DNA from: CF-13 sp035279665
GTDB lineage: Bacteria; Chloroflexota; Dormibacteria; CF-121
Assembly (NCBI GenBank): GCA_035279665.1
Contig: DATEHI010000031.1
Location: 1-64,000 of the forward strand
Reading direction: 5' to 3'
Length of the DNA: 64,000 nt
Both the position numbers and the translations under genes were made by a program. Of the stretch, positions 1-7,873 are shown piece by piece. The notes under the pieces were generated by a model. That model had not been told where the DNA came from, ran no database searches, and worked only from the letters and a program-made list of their open reading frames with translations. Each line of letters opens with the position of its first letter. Positions within the stretch are counted from its first letter, which is position 1.

Positions 1-654
1 GCGGCGCAGCAGGTCCTCGACATGCCCGCGCTGGGCGGGATCTACGAGGGGCTCGCGCTGTCGCTGCAGGAGACCGGCCAGTACGCCCGGGCGCTCTCCT
101 ACGCGCAGAAAGGCCTGCGCATCTTCGAGACGCTCCGTGACGTCCGGATGGCCGGACAGCTGCGGCTCAACATGGGGGACATGCTGCTGCAGCAGGGCCG
201 GGTGGTGGAAGCGGACCGGCTCTTCAGTGAGGGCGCCGAGCACCTCCGCCGCCTGGGCGATCGCGAGCTCCTGCCGCACCTGGTCACGGGTATGGCTGAG
301 TCCGCTCTCGAGCAAAAGGACGTCGAGCGAGCCAGCGAGCTCATCGCGGAGGCGATCGACCTCTCGACGCGCTCCAACGACCCAATGGCGACCGTGGCCG
401 TTCACCGGGTGGCCGGGCGGATCGCTCACACGCGGGGCCGGCGCGAGTCCGCGCACCGCCATTTCGAGCGGGCCCTGGAGGTCGCCATCACCATCGATAG
501 CCCGGACCTGCGCGCCCGCGTCACCTACGATTTCGCCCGCGCCCTCGAAGCCGAAGGGGACAACGCCCAGGCGGCGCTCCGTTTTCGGCAGGCGTATGAG
601 GCCGGCCGGGGCGACAGGACCCGGCTGCGCGCGGTAAGTGAACTCGACACCTAA
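1..654 (+). CDS. C-terminal part of a TPR-repeat protein (truncated by window edge)
   Basis: The frame is open from base 1, so the true start lies outside the window; the first ATG inside is at 22. About 217 residues are visible, made of helix-pair repeats with the TPR pattern (alternating small and large residues, for example ALSYAQKGLRIFE and AHRHFERALEVAIT). TPR arrays bind peptides or partner proteins. The repeat style resembles the TPR half of the XRE-TPR regulator at 32465-33751, so the missing N-terminus may carry a DNA-binding domain; that is inference only. No catalytic motif is visible. Confidence 0.75.
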   Translation, partial: AAQQVLDMPALGGIYEGLALSLQETGQYARALSYAQKGLRIFETLRDVRMAGQLRLNMGDMLLQQGRVVEADRLFSEGAEHLRRLGDRELLPHLVTGMAESALEQKDVERASELIAEAIDLSTRSNDPMATVAVHRVAGRIAHTRGRRESAHRHFERALEVAITIDSPDLRARVTYDFARALEAEGDNAQAALRFRQAYEAGRGDRTRLRAVSELDT

Positions 655-770
655 GTAAGCAGTACTTGACAGTGGATAGGCATATGTCCCAGAATGACGA
701 CCACGGAAGGTGGTGTCGTTCTCCAGGAACGATCCCCCCGCCACCATCCGCCAAGAACACGCCAAAAGCT

Positions 771-798
771 TTGGTCGCGTCGCATTCTGCGATAGACT
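771..798 (+). promoter_or_regulatory. candidate promoter of the bldD-like gene
   Basis: TTGGTC (771-776) and TAGACT (793-798) are separated by 16 nt, giving a leader of about 20 nt. TAGACT is a -10 hexamer seen at other starts in this window. A TTGACA at 666-671 has no -10 at a usable distance. Confidence 0.45.
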
Positions 799-799
799 G

Positions 800-814
800 A
801 TCACACACAGTCAA
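800..814 (+). promoter_or_regulatory. BldD-box-like operator in front of the bldD homologue
   Basis: The 15-mer at 800-814 matches the Streptomyces BldD box nTnACnC(A/T)GnGTnAn at 8 of 9 specified positions; only the first G is replaced, by C at 808. It covers the expected transcription start and ends just before the ribosome binding site, as expected for autorepression. BldD autoregulation is known in Streptomyces; here it is inferred. Confidence 0.5.
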
Positions 815-824
815 AGGGGGATTG

Positions 825-1358
825 ATGGACGGCTATTCGCGAAAAGTCGGAGCGAGGCTGCGTAGCCTGCGAAAGCAGCGCGGCCTCACACTTCAGCAGG
901 TCGAAGTCCTGTCGAACAAGCGGCTGAAGGGCTCGCTGCTCGCCGCCTATGAACGCGGCGACCGCAATATCTCGATCACCCGGCTGCACCAGATCGCCAC
1001 CCTGTACAGCGTCCCCGTCAATCAACTGCTTCCGGAAGAGATCGAAGGCGTGGGCGAGCCCGCGCTCCCGCCCAAGCTGGCGATCGACCTGACCCAGCTG
1101 CAGGGGCTGCCCGAACGGCAGGGTTCCATCCTTTCCCGCCACGTGGCTCGGCTGCAGCAGCAGCGACAGGATTTCAACACCCCGGTCGTGACGTTCCGCG
1201 CCGACGACCTGGAGCAGCTGGCGGCCGCCTACAAGACCACCCCGGAGATGCTGCGCCGCTCGCTGAACGAATGGGGCGTCTTTCGAGGTGGTCAGCCACC
1301 CGCCGAGCGGCCCGAATTGGAGCGACAACCACCCTCCGAATCGGAAGCAGAGGGTTAG
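825..1358 (+). CDS. bldD: BldD-family transcriptional regulator, probable c-di-GMP effector
   Basis: The protein has 177 residues. The N-terminus is an XRE helix-turn-helix close to BldD: VGARLRSLRKQRGLTLQQVE, then AAYERGDRNISITRL and YSVPVNQLLPEE. The C-terminal half aligns with the BldD C-terminal domain and keeps the c-di-GMP signature RXD-X8-RXXD as RQD, eight residues, RADD. In Streptomyces, c-di-GMP bound at this signature dimerises BldD and holds development genes off. Start: ATG 825 follows AAAGGGGG at 4 nt; a TTG at 822 is too close to that site. The acidic C-terminal tail is longer than in Streptomyces. The gene ends convergent with xseB, stop codons overlapping. Homology is confident; regulation by c-di-GMP is inferred from the motif. 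Confidence 0.85.
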   Translation: MDGYSRKVGARLRSLRKQRGLTLQQVEVLSNKRLKGSLLAAYERGDRNISITRLHQIATLYSVPVNQLLPEEIEGVGEPALPPKLAIDLTQLQGLPERQGSILSRHVARLQQQRQDFNTPVVTFRADDLEQLAAAYKTTPEMLRRSLNEWGVFRGGQPPAERPELERQPPSESEAEG

Positions 1359-1651
1359 AAGGGAATCTCGCCCTGGGGCGTACCGGGCCCAGCGCCTCGC
1401 TCGCCTCGTAGTTCGGCGACGGTCGCTGGATGCGGCGGCTCCTCCAGATCGGGGTCCTCTTTGACCGGTAGGCTTTGGATCCGCTGCCGGGCTTCCTCCA
1501 GCTTGCGCTCGCAAAGCTGCAAGTAGTCGCGCCCGCGGGCGACGGCCGCGATCGCATCCTCCAGGCTCAGCTTGCCGTCCTCGAGGGCGCGCAGCGTCGC
1601 ATCGACCTGGGCCAGTGCCTGTTCGTACGTCAATGACTCGTCGAGGCTCAA
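1355..1651 (-). CDS. xseB: exodeoxyribonuclease VII small subunit
   Basis: 98 residues. It is the small partner of XseA; together they degrade single-stranded DNA to short oligonucleotides in the cytoplasm. The helical XseB core is clear: TYEQALAQVDATLRALEDGK, then LSLEDAIAAVARGRDYLQLC and KLEEARQRI. A Pro/Glu-rich tail of about 35 residues extends past the usual 70-80 aa family length. Start: TTG at 1651-1649 overlaps the xseA stop as TTGA, so the genes are probably translationally coupled. No better start exists within the conserved region. Confidence 0.88.
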   Translation of the reverse strand: MSLDESLTYEQALAQVDATLRALEDGKLSLEDAIAAVARGRDYLQLCERKLEEARQRIQSLPVKEDPDLEEPPHPATVAELRGERGAGPGTPQGEIPF

Positions 1652-3003
1652 GGGATCGCCTCGTCGACCGTGGCCTCCAGCCGACCCGCTGCCAGCAACA
1701 CCTTGACACGTTGTCCCTTGCGGGCCTGGTCCACGCCCCTGATGATGCCGCCGCCATTCACGTCCAGGGTGATGCTGTACCCACGCTTGAGCGTCTGCTC
1801 CGGCGCCAGCGAGCTCAACCGTGCGGCTCGGCTCTGCAAGCTGCTCGCCCGCTCCCGCACCCCGCGGCCCGCGAGCGCTACCAGTCGCTCCCGGAGGCCG
1901 TCCTTTCCAAGGCGACCGGTCTCGATCCGACTCGCGATCACCTGCCAGCTGCGCTGAAGCCGCCGGCGGCACTCCTCGAGGGACCGTTCGCGCTGCCGCA
2001 GCACCTCCCGCGGATCGCGCTGGCGCAGCATCCCCTCCAGGTGGGTGATCCGGTCACGGCGTCGCACGTGGGCATCGAGGGCCAGGCGCTGGAGGGACTG
2101 GCGGCGCCGCTGCAGCTCGTGCGCCGGGGCGATCAGAGCCGTGAGCCCGGCGCGTTGCAGCCGTTGCCCGCGGTCACTCAAGTGCCGGAGCAAGTCCGCT
2201 TTGTTGGGGACGACGATTTCCGCGGCGGCCGTCGGGGTTCGGGCTTCCCGGTCCGCGACCAGGTCGGCCAGCGTCCGGTCGGACGTGTGGCCGAGGGCGG
2301 TGACAACGGGGATATGCATCGCCTGGATGGCGCGCACCACGGCCTCCTGGTTGAAGGCCATCAACTCCTCGAAGCTGCCGCCGCCGCGGGCCACGATGAC
2401 GACATCGGCCAGCTGGTCCTCGTCGCACTGTCGCAAGGCGGCCACCAGGCTCCGCTGCGACGCCGTTCCCTGCACCCGCGCCGGGTACACGACCAGGCGG
2501 GTGTTGGGGAACCGTTCCCAAATCCCCTGCTGCAGGTCATGGATCACCGCCCCGCTCGGCGAGGTGATCAGGGCGATGCAGCGCGGCAAGAACGGGAGGG
2601 CCCGCTTGCGTTCCGGGCGAAAGGCGCCCTCCCCCTCCAGTCGGCGTTTGAGCAACTCGATTGCCGCTCGCAGCTTGCCGGCGCCGTCGTAATCGAGTTT
2701 GCTGACCACGAGGTTGACCCGCCCGTGCTGGGCGTGATAGTCGACCTGGCAGGTGAGCACCAGCTCCTGCCCGTTCTCTGGCAGGAATGGGAGGCGGCGA
2801 GCGGTGCTGCTGAAGATCACGGCCCCCACGGCGGCCGCCGCGTCCTTGAGCGTGAACCAGATGTGGCCGCCCCGCAAGGAGAGTCCGCTGACCTCTCCCT
2901 TGACGAGCACGCTCTGGAAGCGGGCGGCAAGCAGGTCGTGAATGCGGGTGTTGAGCTCGAGCACCGTGAGCGGCTTGATCGCATCCTGAGGTTGAACCGC
3001 CAT
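1648..3003 (-). CDS. xseA: exodeoxyribonuclease VII large subunit
   Basis: 451 residues, normal family length. The N-terminal OB fold (residues about 10-105; VKGEVSGLSLRGGHIWFTLK) is followed by the catalytic domain with ITSPSGAVIHD, VIVARGGGSFEEL and TALGHTSDRTLAD, and a coiled-coil region. It is the nuclease subunit of ExoVII, acting in repair and recombination. The start ATG overlaps the stop of the upstream HD-domain gene (TGATG), and its own stop overlaps xseB, so HD-xseA-xseB form one operon. Confidence 0.95.
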   Translation of the reverse strand: MAVQPQDAIKPLTVLELNTRIHDLLAARFQSVLVKGEVSGLSLRGGHIWFTLKDAAAAVGAVIFSSTARRLPFLPENGQELVLTCQVDYHAQHGRVNLVVSKLDYDGAGKLRAAIELLKRRLEGEGAFRPERKRALPFLPRCIALITSPSGAVIHDLQQGIWERFPNTRLVVYPARVQGTASQRSLVAALRQCDEDQLADVVIVARGGGSFEELMAFNQEAVVRAIQAMHIPVVTALGHTSDRTLADLVADREARTPTAAAEIVVPNKADLLRHLSDRGQRLQRAGLTALIAPAHELQRRRQSLQRLALDAHVRRRDRITHLEGMLRQRDPREVLRQRERSLEECRRRLQRSWQVIASRIETGRLGKDGLRERLVALAGRGVRERASSLQSRAARLSSLAPEQTLKRGYSITLDVNGGGIIRGVDQARKGQRVKVLLAAGRLEATVDEAIP

Positions 3004-4403
3004 CAGGGGACCGCCTCCAAAAGATCCGAGTCGCGACGGTAGAGCGCGCGCTCCACGGCTCCACGAAGCGCCTCGACCTGCGACGTGTCATCGGTGAAGA
3101 CCCGCACCAGCGTGGTGCGAATCGGCAGCCGGCGGAACAGCTCGGCGACAGCACTGCGCTCCACGGCGCGGCTCACCGGGTTGTAGATATTCACGGGGAA
3201 CGGATCCTTGAATGGGTTCTGCGGCCGGGGGTCGACGGAAGCGAGGTCGACCTCGAAGGAGGCCCCCTTCAGTGAGGGCGGCAGGGCCTCACGGATGCGG
3301 CGTACGTAGTCGGACGGCTGCGGGTAGAGGAGGGCATCGGGCAGGTTCGAGAACTCGTAATAATCCTCGAAGATCAGGCGCCACTTGAGCTCGCGCCGGA
3401 CGATCCGGCCCCACTCGTGCGAGAGCTCGGCGGCTCGGCCACCCTCGTGGCGCCAGCGGTCGACGGTGTCGATCAGCGACCAGTCCGTCAGTTCCCGGTA
3501 GTGGTCGAGGTGGTCGAGCGGGTTGCCGGGAAGAATCCGGTCGATCGTCTCGCGAAAGATTTCGCGCATGTGGAGGTCGATGCGGCGCACCGTCCGGTGG
3601 TAATAGATGTTGTTGTAGAGGTAGAGGCGCGCGTTGAGGAAGAGGAGCAGCGCTTGACTGCCGTGCTGGTGGAGTAGCATCCCCTCCGGCCCGAGAAACG
3701 AGTAGTGCAGCAGCCGTTCGATGTCGACCGGCCCAACCTTGACGCCGCACATGTAAGCATCCCGCGGGACGTAATCCAGGTTGTCTGCGGTATACATGCC
3801 GTTGAGCACCGGCTTGAGCGCTCGGACCCAGGCCGGGGCGGCCATGCCCGGCAGCTCGGGCTCCGCGATCAGCTCCGCGATCCAGCGTGGATCGATCCGC
3901 TCGCCGGCGGCAAAGTGGCCCCCGGGGCTGGCGCCCAGGGCGGCGATGATCGAGGCCAGCTCCCCGCCGATGAGGGCGCGTCCGATCACCTCGTGGTCGA
4001 TCGAGAAGCGATCGAGGTAGTTCTGGTCAAAGAAATGACCGAACGGCCCATGGCCAACGTCGTGCAGCAGGCCCGCGACGCGTAGCGTCTCCTCGACGCA
4101 GGGCAGCGACGGCACATCCCCCACCAGGGCGCCGAGGTTCGGATAGAGCCGGCGAGCCCAATCGCCGCTCAGGTGCATCGCACCCAGCGCGTGCTGGAAG
4201 CGCGAATGCTCACCGCCGGGGAACACCCACCACGCTGACTGGAGCTGATGGATGCGCCGCAGTCGCTGGAGCCATGGATGATCGAGCAGGTCTTGCTCCG
4301 CGGCCACGCTGTCGCCGTGGACGCGCTTGGTGATCTTGATGTAGCCGTGGAGTGGATCGGCCATCAGGTTCACCGCGTCGTACTGGCGGGCGAGATCGTT
4401 CAT
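3003..4403 (-). CDS. HD-domain phosphohydrolase (dGTPase/SAMHD1-like, YwfO-type)
   Basis: About 466 residues. The N-terminus has DPLHGYIKIT, then LQRLRRIHQLQSAWWVFPG and HSRFQHALGAMHL, the hallmark of the COG1078 HD family. The metal-binding HD is in LLHDVGHGPFGHFFD and a later Asp lies in TADNLDYVPRDAY. Relatives hydrolyse dNTPs or other phosphorylated nucleotides; the substrate here is unknown. An open frame continues upstream to 5261, but that part is antisense to the thiolase. I chose ATG 4403: a second ATG at 4415 lies in the candidate -10 TAAAAT (4419-4414). First gene of an operon with xseA and xseB. Confidence 0.88.
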   Translation of the reverse strand: MNDLARQYDAVNLMADPLHGYIKITKRVHGDSVAAEQDLLDHPWLQRLRRIHQLQSAWWVFPGGEHSRFQHALGAMHLSGDWARRLYPNLGALVGDVPSLPCVEETLRVAGLLHDVGHGPFGHFFDQNYLDRFSIDHEVIGRALIGGELASIIAALGASPGGHFAAGERIDPRWIAELIAEPELPGMAAPAWVRALKPVLNGMYTADNLDYVPRDAYMCGVKVGPVDIERLLHYSFLGPEGMLLHQHGSQALLLFLNARLYLYNNIYYHRTVRRIDLHMREIFRETIDRILPGNPLDHLDHYRELTDWSLIDTVDRWRHEGGRAAELSHEWGRIVRRELKWRLIFEDYYEFSNLPDALLYPQPSDYVRRIREALPPSLKGASFEVDLASVDPRPQNPFKDPFPVNIYNPVSRAVERSAVAELFRRLPIRTTLVRVFTDDTSQVEALRGAVERALYRRDSDLLEAVP

Positions 4404-4450
4404 GATCGGCAACATTTTAGTGTGGTGCGGGGTCGCGGGATTCCCGCGTG

Positions 4451-4456
4451 TAGCAT
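4451..4456 (+). promoter_or_regulatory. -10 box of the thiolase gene (leaderless type)
   Basis: TAGCAT lies 7 nt before ATG 4464 with no Shine-Dalgarno, the spacing seen at other probable leaderless genes in this window. It decides for ATG 4464 over ATG 4455. Confidence 0.5.
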
Positions 4457-4463
4457 GTCGTCG

Positions 4464-5657
4464 ATGGAGAGAGCGGTCATCGTCGACGCGCTCCGCACCC
4501 CGATCGGACGCTATGCCGGCGCTCTCAAGGACGTTCGCCCGGACGACCTCGCCGGCCTCGTCGTCAGCGAGGCGGTGCGCCGCAACCAGCTCGATCCGGC
4601 AAGCATCGAGGATGTCTACTTCGGTGATGCCAACCAGGCCGGCGAGGACAATCGCAACGTCGCCCGGATGGCGGTCCTGCTTGCTGGGTTGCCTGTCGAT
4701 ATCCCGGCGGCGACCATGAACCGGCTCTGCGGCTCGGGCATGCAGGCGGTGGTGGCGGCGGCGCGCGAGATCGAGACCGGAAACGGTGCCTGCTTTCTGG
4801 CCGGCGGCGTCGAGAGCATGACGCGTGCCCCGTACATCCTGGAGAAATCGCACCGTGAATTTGCGCGCGGCGCCCAGACGCTGCACGACAGTACGCTGGG
4901 CTGGCGCATGGTCAATCCCAGGCTGGCGGAGAAATATCCGCCAATCAGCCTGGGACAGACCGCCGAGCTCGTCGCGCGCCGCTATGGCATCACCCGCGAG
5001 GCCCAGGATCAATGGGCGCTGGGCAGCCATCGCAAGGCGGTCGCGGCACAGGAGGCCTGTCACTTTCGCAGCGAACTGGTGACCGTGGCACTCGCCGATG
5101 GCGCAATGGTCGAAAAGGACGAAGGGCCCCGAGCGGATACGAGTCTCGAAAAGCTGGCGAGCCTCAAGCCGGCCTTCGAGAAGGACGGCACGGTGACCGC
5201 CGGCAACTCCTCGCCGCTCAACGACGGGGCCGCCTGCCTGGTGATGATGGCGGAATCGCATGCGCAGCGGATCGGTGCGCGGCCCCTGGCGCGAGTCCTG
5301 TCCGCCGCCAGCGCCGGCGTCGACCCCTCGTTGATGGGCCTGGGGCCGATTCCGGCGTCGCGCAAAGCCCTCACCCGCGCCGGGCTACGGGTTTCCGACC
5401 TGGACTGCGTGGAGCTGAACGAGGCCTTTGCCTCGCAGGTGCTCGCCTGCATGCGCGACCTGGAACTCGACTCCGAGCGCGTCAACCCGAATGGCGGGGC
5501 GATCGCCCTGGGCCATCCATTGGGCGCGAGCGGCGCGCGCCTGATCGCCACCCTGGTCCACGAGCTGGTTCGTCGCAAGGCACGCTACGGCCTGGCGACC
5601 ATGTGCATCGGCGTCGGGCAGGGCATCTCCACCGTCGTCGAAAACCTCCAGCGTTAG
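4464..5657 (+). CDS. acetyl-CoA / 3-oxoacyl-CoA thiolase
   Basis: 397 residues. Thiolases cleave 3-oxoacyl-CoA with CoA or condense two acetyl-CoA. The acylation Cys is in MNRLCGSGMQAV, the base His in NPNGGAIALGHPLGASG and the second Cys in CIGVGQG, so the full catalytic set is present. GWRMVNPRLAEKYPPIS and the spacing after VESMTRAPY resemble 3-oxoadipyl-CoA thiolases (PcaF/PaaJ) and FadA, so acetoacetyl-CoA, fatty-acid or aromatic degradation are all possible. It stands alone, divergent from the HD-xseA-xseB operon, with no other beta-oxidation gene in the window. Confidence 0.93.
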   Translation: MERAVIVDALRTPIGRYAGALKDVRPDDLAGLVVSEAVRRNQLDPASIEDVYFGDANQAGEDNRNVARMAVLLAGLPVDIPAATMNRLCGSGMQAVVAAAREIETGNGACFLAGGVESMTRAPYILEKSHREFARGAQTLHDSTLGWRMVNPRLAEKYPPISLGQTAELVARRYGITREAQDQWALGSHRKAVAAQEACHFRSELVTVALADGAMVEKDEGPRADTSLEKLASLKPAFEKDGTVTAGNSSPLNDGAACLVMMAESHAQRIGARPLARVLSAASAGVDPSLMGLGPIPASRKALTRAGLRVSDLDCVELNEAFASQVLACMRDLELDSERVNPNGGAIALGHPLGASGARLIATLVHELVRRKARYGLATMCIGVGQGISTVVENLQR

Positions 5658-5765
5658 CTGCCCGCGGCAGCACCGTCAACGCTCTGCGACGGGCACGTCG
5701 ACCCGTCCCTAATGTAGCCGTCGCATGATCGTTTCGAGGCCGCAGTGCTCCCTGTAGGTTGTGTC

Positions 5766-6512
5766 ATGCAACGCCGTCTAGTCGCCGCAGCCGTTGTTGC
5801 GGCGCTCTCGCTGATTCCGCTCACGGCTCAGGCCGCTGGCGCAGCCGACGTCGACGCGCTGTGGAACCAGCCGCAGGGGGTCAGCGTCGACAGCGCCTTC
5901 TACGTCGTCCAGCAATGGTGGGACGGAGTAACGCGCGCCACGCAAAGCGATCCGACCCAGCGTGGGCTGGCGGAGCTGGCCCAGGCCAATGCGGATCTGC
6001 TCAACGCGTATACCCTGCTACAGCAGAAGCGCAGCGGCGCAGGACCGCAGCCGGTCGCCGTCATCGACCCCTTCCTCGCCGGCACCTACAACTTCATTAC
6101 GGGCTCGCATGCTAGGGCACCGATCGGCTCGGTGCTGAACTGGGCCAATCAATCCCTGCTCAGCCTGGAAGGCCGTGGCTCGACGACTGACATCGCGCAG
6201 TCACTGCTCAAGGACTACCGGTCGAAGCAGGCCGCGGCGCAGCGCGATCTCCAGGTGGCGGGCCGCAGCGACCTCGTGGCGCTCTGGGCCACGAACGCCG
6301 ATCGTGAAGGTGCGTTCCTGGTAAAGATCAAGGGCGTAGCCATCGCGTCGGATGGGCTGGCCAGCCTGCTGAACGACGCGGCTCACCCGACGGTTGTGAT
6401 TGCCGCCACGAAACCCGCCGGCCAGGCGAAGGCGAAGGCCACCGTCAAAGCCGACAAGGGCCAGGGCGCAAATCCGAAGGGCGACGACGGCAAGCCGAAA
6501 AAAGGCGATTAG
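5766..6512 (+). CDS. secreted protein of unknown function
   Basis: 248 residues from ATG 5766. A signal peptide is clear: basic MQRR, a hydrophobic stretch and an ALA-type cleavage region ending TAQAAGA. The mature part is mostly helical and Ala/Gln-rich, with no known motif. The last 35 residues are strongly basic (KAKATVKADKGQG and GKPKKGD), which could bind nucleic acid or anionic wall polymers; that is inference. GTG 5745 would add seven residues ahead of the basic n-region. TAGGTT ends 5 nt before ATG 5766, a possible leaderless -10. Confidence 0.7.
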   Translation: MQRRLVAAAVVAALSLIPLTAQAAGAADVDALWNQPQGVSVDSAFYVVQQWWDGVTRATQSDPTQRGLAELAQANADLLNAYTLLQQKRSGAGPQPVAVIDPFLAGTYNFITGSHARAPIGSVLNWANQSLLSLEGRGSTTDIAQSLLKDYRSKQAAAQRDLQVAGRSDLVALWATNADREGAFLVKIKGVAIASDGLASLLNDAAHPTVVIAATKPAGQAKAKATVKADKGQGANPKGDDGKPKKGD

Positions 6513-6522
6513 CCGCGCGGCT
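6511..6522. terminator. possible hairpin between convergent genes
   Basis: The 12-base perfect palindrome AGCCGCGCGGCT is followed by TTTC on the plus strand and sits at the end of the secreted-protein gene, facing the stop of the minus-strand gene at 6531. There is no long U-tract, so it is only a weak terminator candidate. Confidence 0.25.
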
Positions 6523-6530
6523 TTCGGGCT

Positions 6531-6884
6531 CTAGACCTCTTCGTCGTCCTGCACGCCCTCAAGCGTGAGCATCAGCCCATCCTGGAGATCGTAGAGCGCA
6601 TCCATCGATTCCCCGATCGAGATATCCTCGGCTGCCCGGTTGCCGAGGGGGTGCTCCATCTCGGCGGCGAGCCGCTGCACGCGGAAGGCCAGGTCGGCGG
6701 GCAACTGGGTCTCCTCGGCAATATTGAGCATCTCGAGCTCGTCCAGCAGCCGATCGATGTGGCGGATTCGGTTCCGGCGCGCATAGCGCAACTCGCGCTC
6801 AGCTTGCCATCGCTCGCGTTGCGCGGTGATCTGGACCGAGGTCTGCTCGATCATGCGGCCGCTTCCGAGGGTTGTCCGAGCCAT
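6531..6884 (-). CDS. small helical protein of unknown function
   Basis: 117 residues from ATG 6884, or 107 from ATG 6854 (MIEQTSVQITAQRER). Charged and helical: RERWQAERELRYARRNRIRH, then LLDELEMLNIAEE, and an acidic tail ending VQDDEEV. No catalytic or membrane motif. It overlaps the 5' end of the divergent EamA gene if the longest starts of both are used, so one start is probably too long. I do not recognise the family. Confidence 0.55.
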   Translation of the reverse strand: MARTTLGSGRMIEQTSVQITAQRERWQAERELRYARRNRIRHIDRLLDELEMLNIAEETQLPADLAFRVQRLAAEMEHPLGNRAAEDISIGESMDALYDLQDGLMLTLEGVQDDEEV

Positions 6885-7873
6885 GCTTCCCGAGGGTTTA
6901 CATTACTTCCGAATACGGAGTTGGTCAAGAACTCAAACAGCCGCTCGAGCTCGGCAAAGGGCCCTCGCTGAGATCGGTTCAGCCCGGTTACCTCCTCGTC
7001 GTCCTCTCGGCGTTCCTCTTCGCGGCCGGCGGCAACGCCGTCAAGGCCCTCTTCAAGCTGGGCTACTCGCCGATGCTGCTGGCGCAACTCCGAATCTGGT
7101 GGGCGTTCGCCTGGCTCTTTGTCATCCTCCTAAGCGTCCGGCCGGCGCTGCTCCGCGTCAAGCTTCGTGAGCTTCCCGGGCTCACGATTTTCGGGACCGT
7201 CGGCCTGGCCGGGGTCCAACTCAGCTACTACCTCACGATTGCCCGGATCAACATCGCGGTCGCCCTGCTCGTGCAGTACCTGGGGTTGGTGGTGGTGACG
7301 GCGTTCGAGCGGTATCACCGGCGCCAGGCCGTGCCCGCTCAGGTCTGGGTCGCCCTCGCCATGGTGCTGGTCGGGGCCTTCTTCGCGGTCGGAGCCTACC
7401 AACCGGAACTCCTCCGGGTCAACCTTCCGGGTGTCATGCTGGGCCTGGTGGCGGCCGGGTTCTTTGCCTTCTATATCCTGCGGGCGTCGACGCTGGCTCG
7501 CCGGCTCGATACCTGGACACTGCTGCTGTACGGCTTCGGCGCCGGCAGCCTGCTGTGGGCGGTGTTCGACGTCGTCCGCGGCACCCAGATTCCGACGGAC
7601 TGGCGGATCTGGGCCGTCATGGCACTGCTGGGCCTGTTCGGCACTCTTGTGGCGCACGGCCTCTTCGTTGTGGCGGTGCGAACCATTCGCCCCTCCACCG
7701 CCGGCATCGTGGCCACTGCCGAGCCAGTCTTCGCCGGATTGATCGCGTTCTTCGTGCTCGGCGACCGGCTCGAACCGTTGCAGGTCTTGGGCGCAGCGGT
7801 GATCGTCGCGGGGATCGTCATCGTCCAGGCCGGAAGTAACGATGCGGCGGTCACGGTGGCGCCCATCGGGTGA
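6872..7873 (+). CDS. EamA/DMT-family transporter
   Basis: Ten hydrophobic segments in two EamA repeats: the first from GYLLVVLSAFLFAAGGNAVK, the second from LPGVMLGLVAAGFFAFYI. Such carriers export or import small metabolites; the substrate cannot be told. The ends of the repeats carry the typical ALLVQYLGLVVV and STAGIVATAEPVFAGLIAFF. The start is uncertain: TTG 6872 gives 333 aa, but the first 33 residues look non-coding. A CTG at 6968 with AAAGGG 6 nt upstream would start right before the first helix. The stop overlaps the biotin ligase start (GTGA). Confidence 0.85.
   Translation: MSEPCFPRVYITSEYGVGQELKQPLELGKGPSLRSVQPGYLLVVLSAFLFAAGGNAVKALFKLGYSPMLLAQLRIWWAFAWLFVILLSVRPALLRVKLRELPGLTIFGTVGLAGVQLSYYLTIARINIAVALLVQYLGLVVVTAFERYHRRQAVPAQVWVALAMVLVGAFFAVGAYQPELLRVNLPGVMLGLVAAGFFAFYILRASTLARRLDTWTLLLYGFGAGSLLWAVFDVVRGTQIPTDWRIWAVMALLGLFGTLVAHGLFVVAVRTIRPSTAGIVATAEPVFAGLIAFFVLGDRLEPLQVLGAAVIVAGIVIVQAGSNDAAVTVAPIG

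Noticed and set aside
666..686. TTGACA with CATATG downstream as a promoter for bldD
   Set aside because: The spacing is about 9 nt, too short; the TTGGTC/TAGACT pair nearer the gene is better.
1615..3042. 475-codon open frame on the plus strand opposite xseA
   Set aside because: Antisense to a confident xseA; composition is Arg/Pro/Gly-rich as expected from high-GC shadow frames and shows no domain.
4416..5261. N-terminal extension of the HD-phosphohydrolase frame
   Set aside because: It lies antisense to the thiolase coding region and upstream of the likely promoter; the conserved domain starts at ATG 4403.
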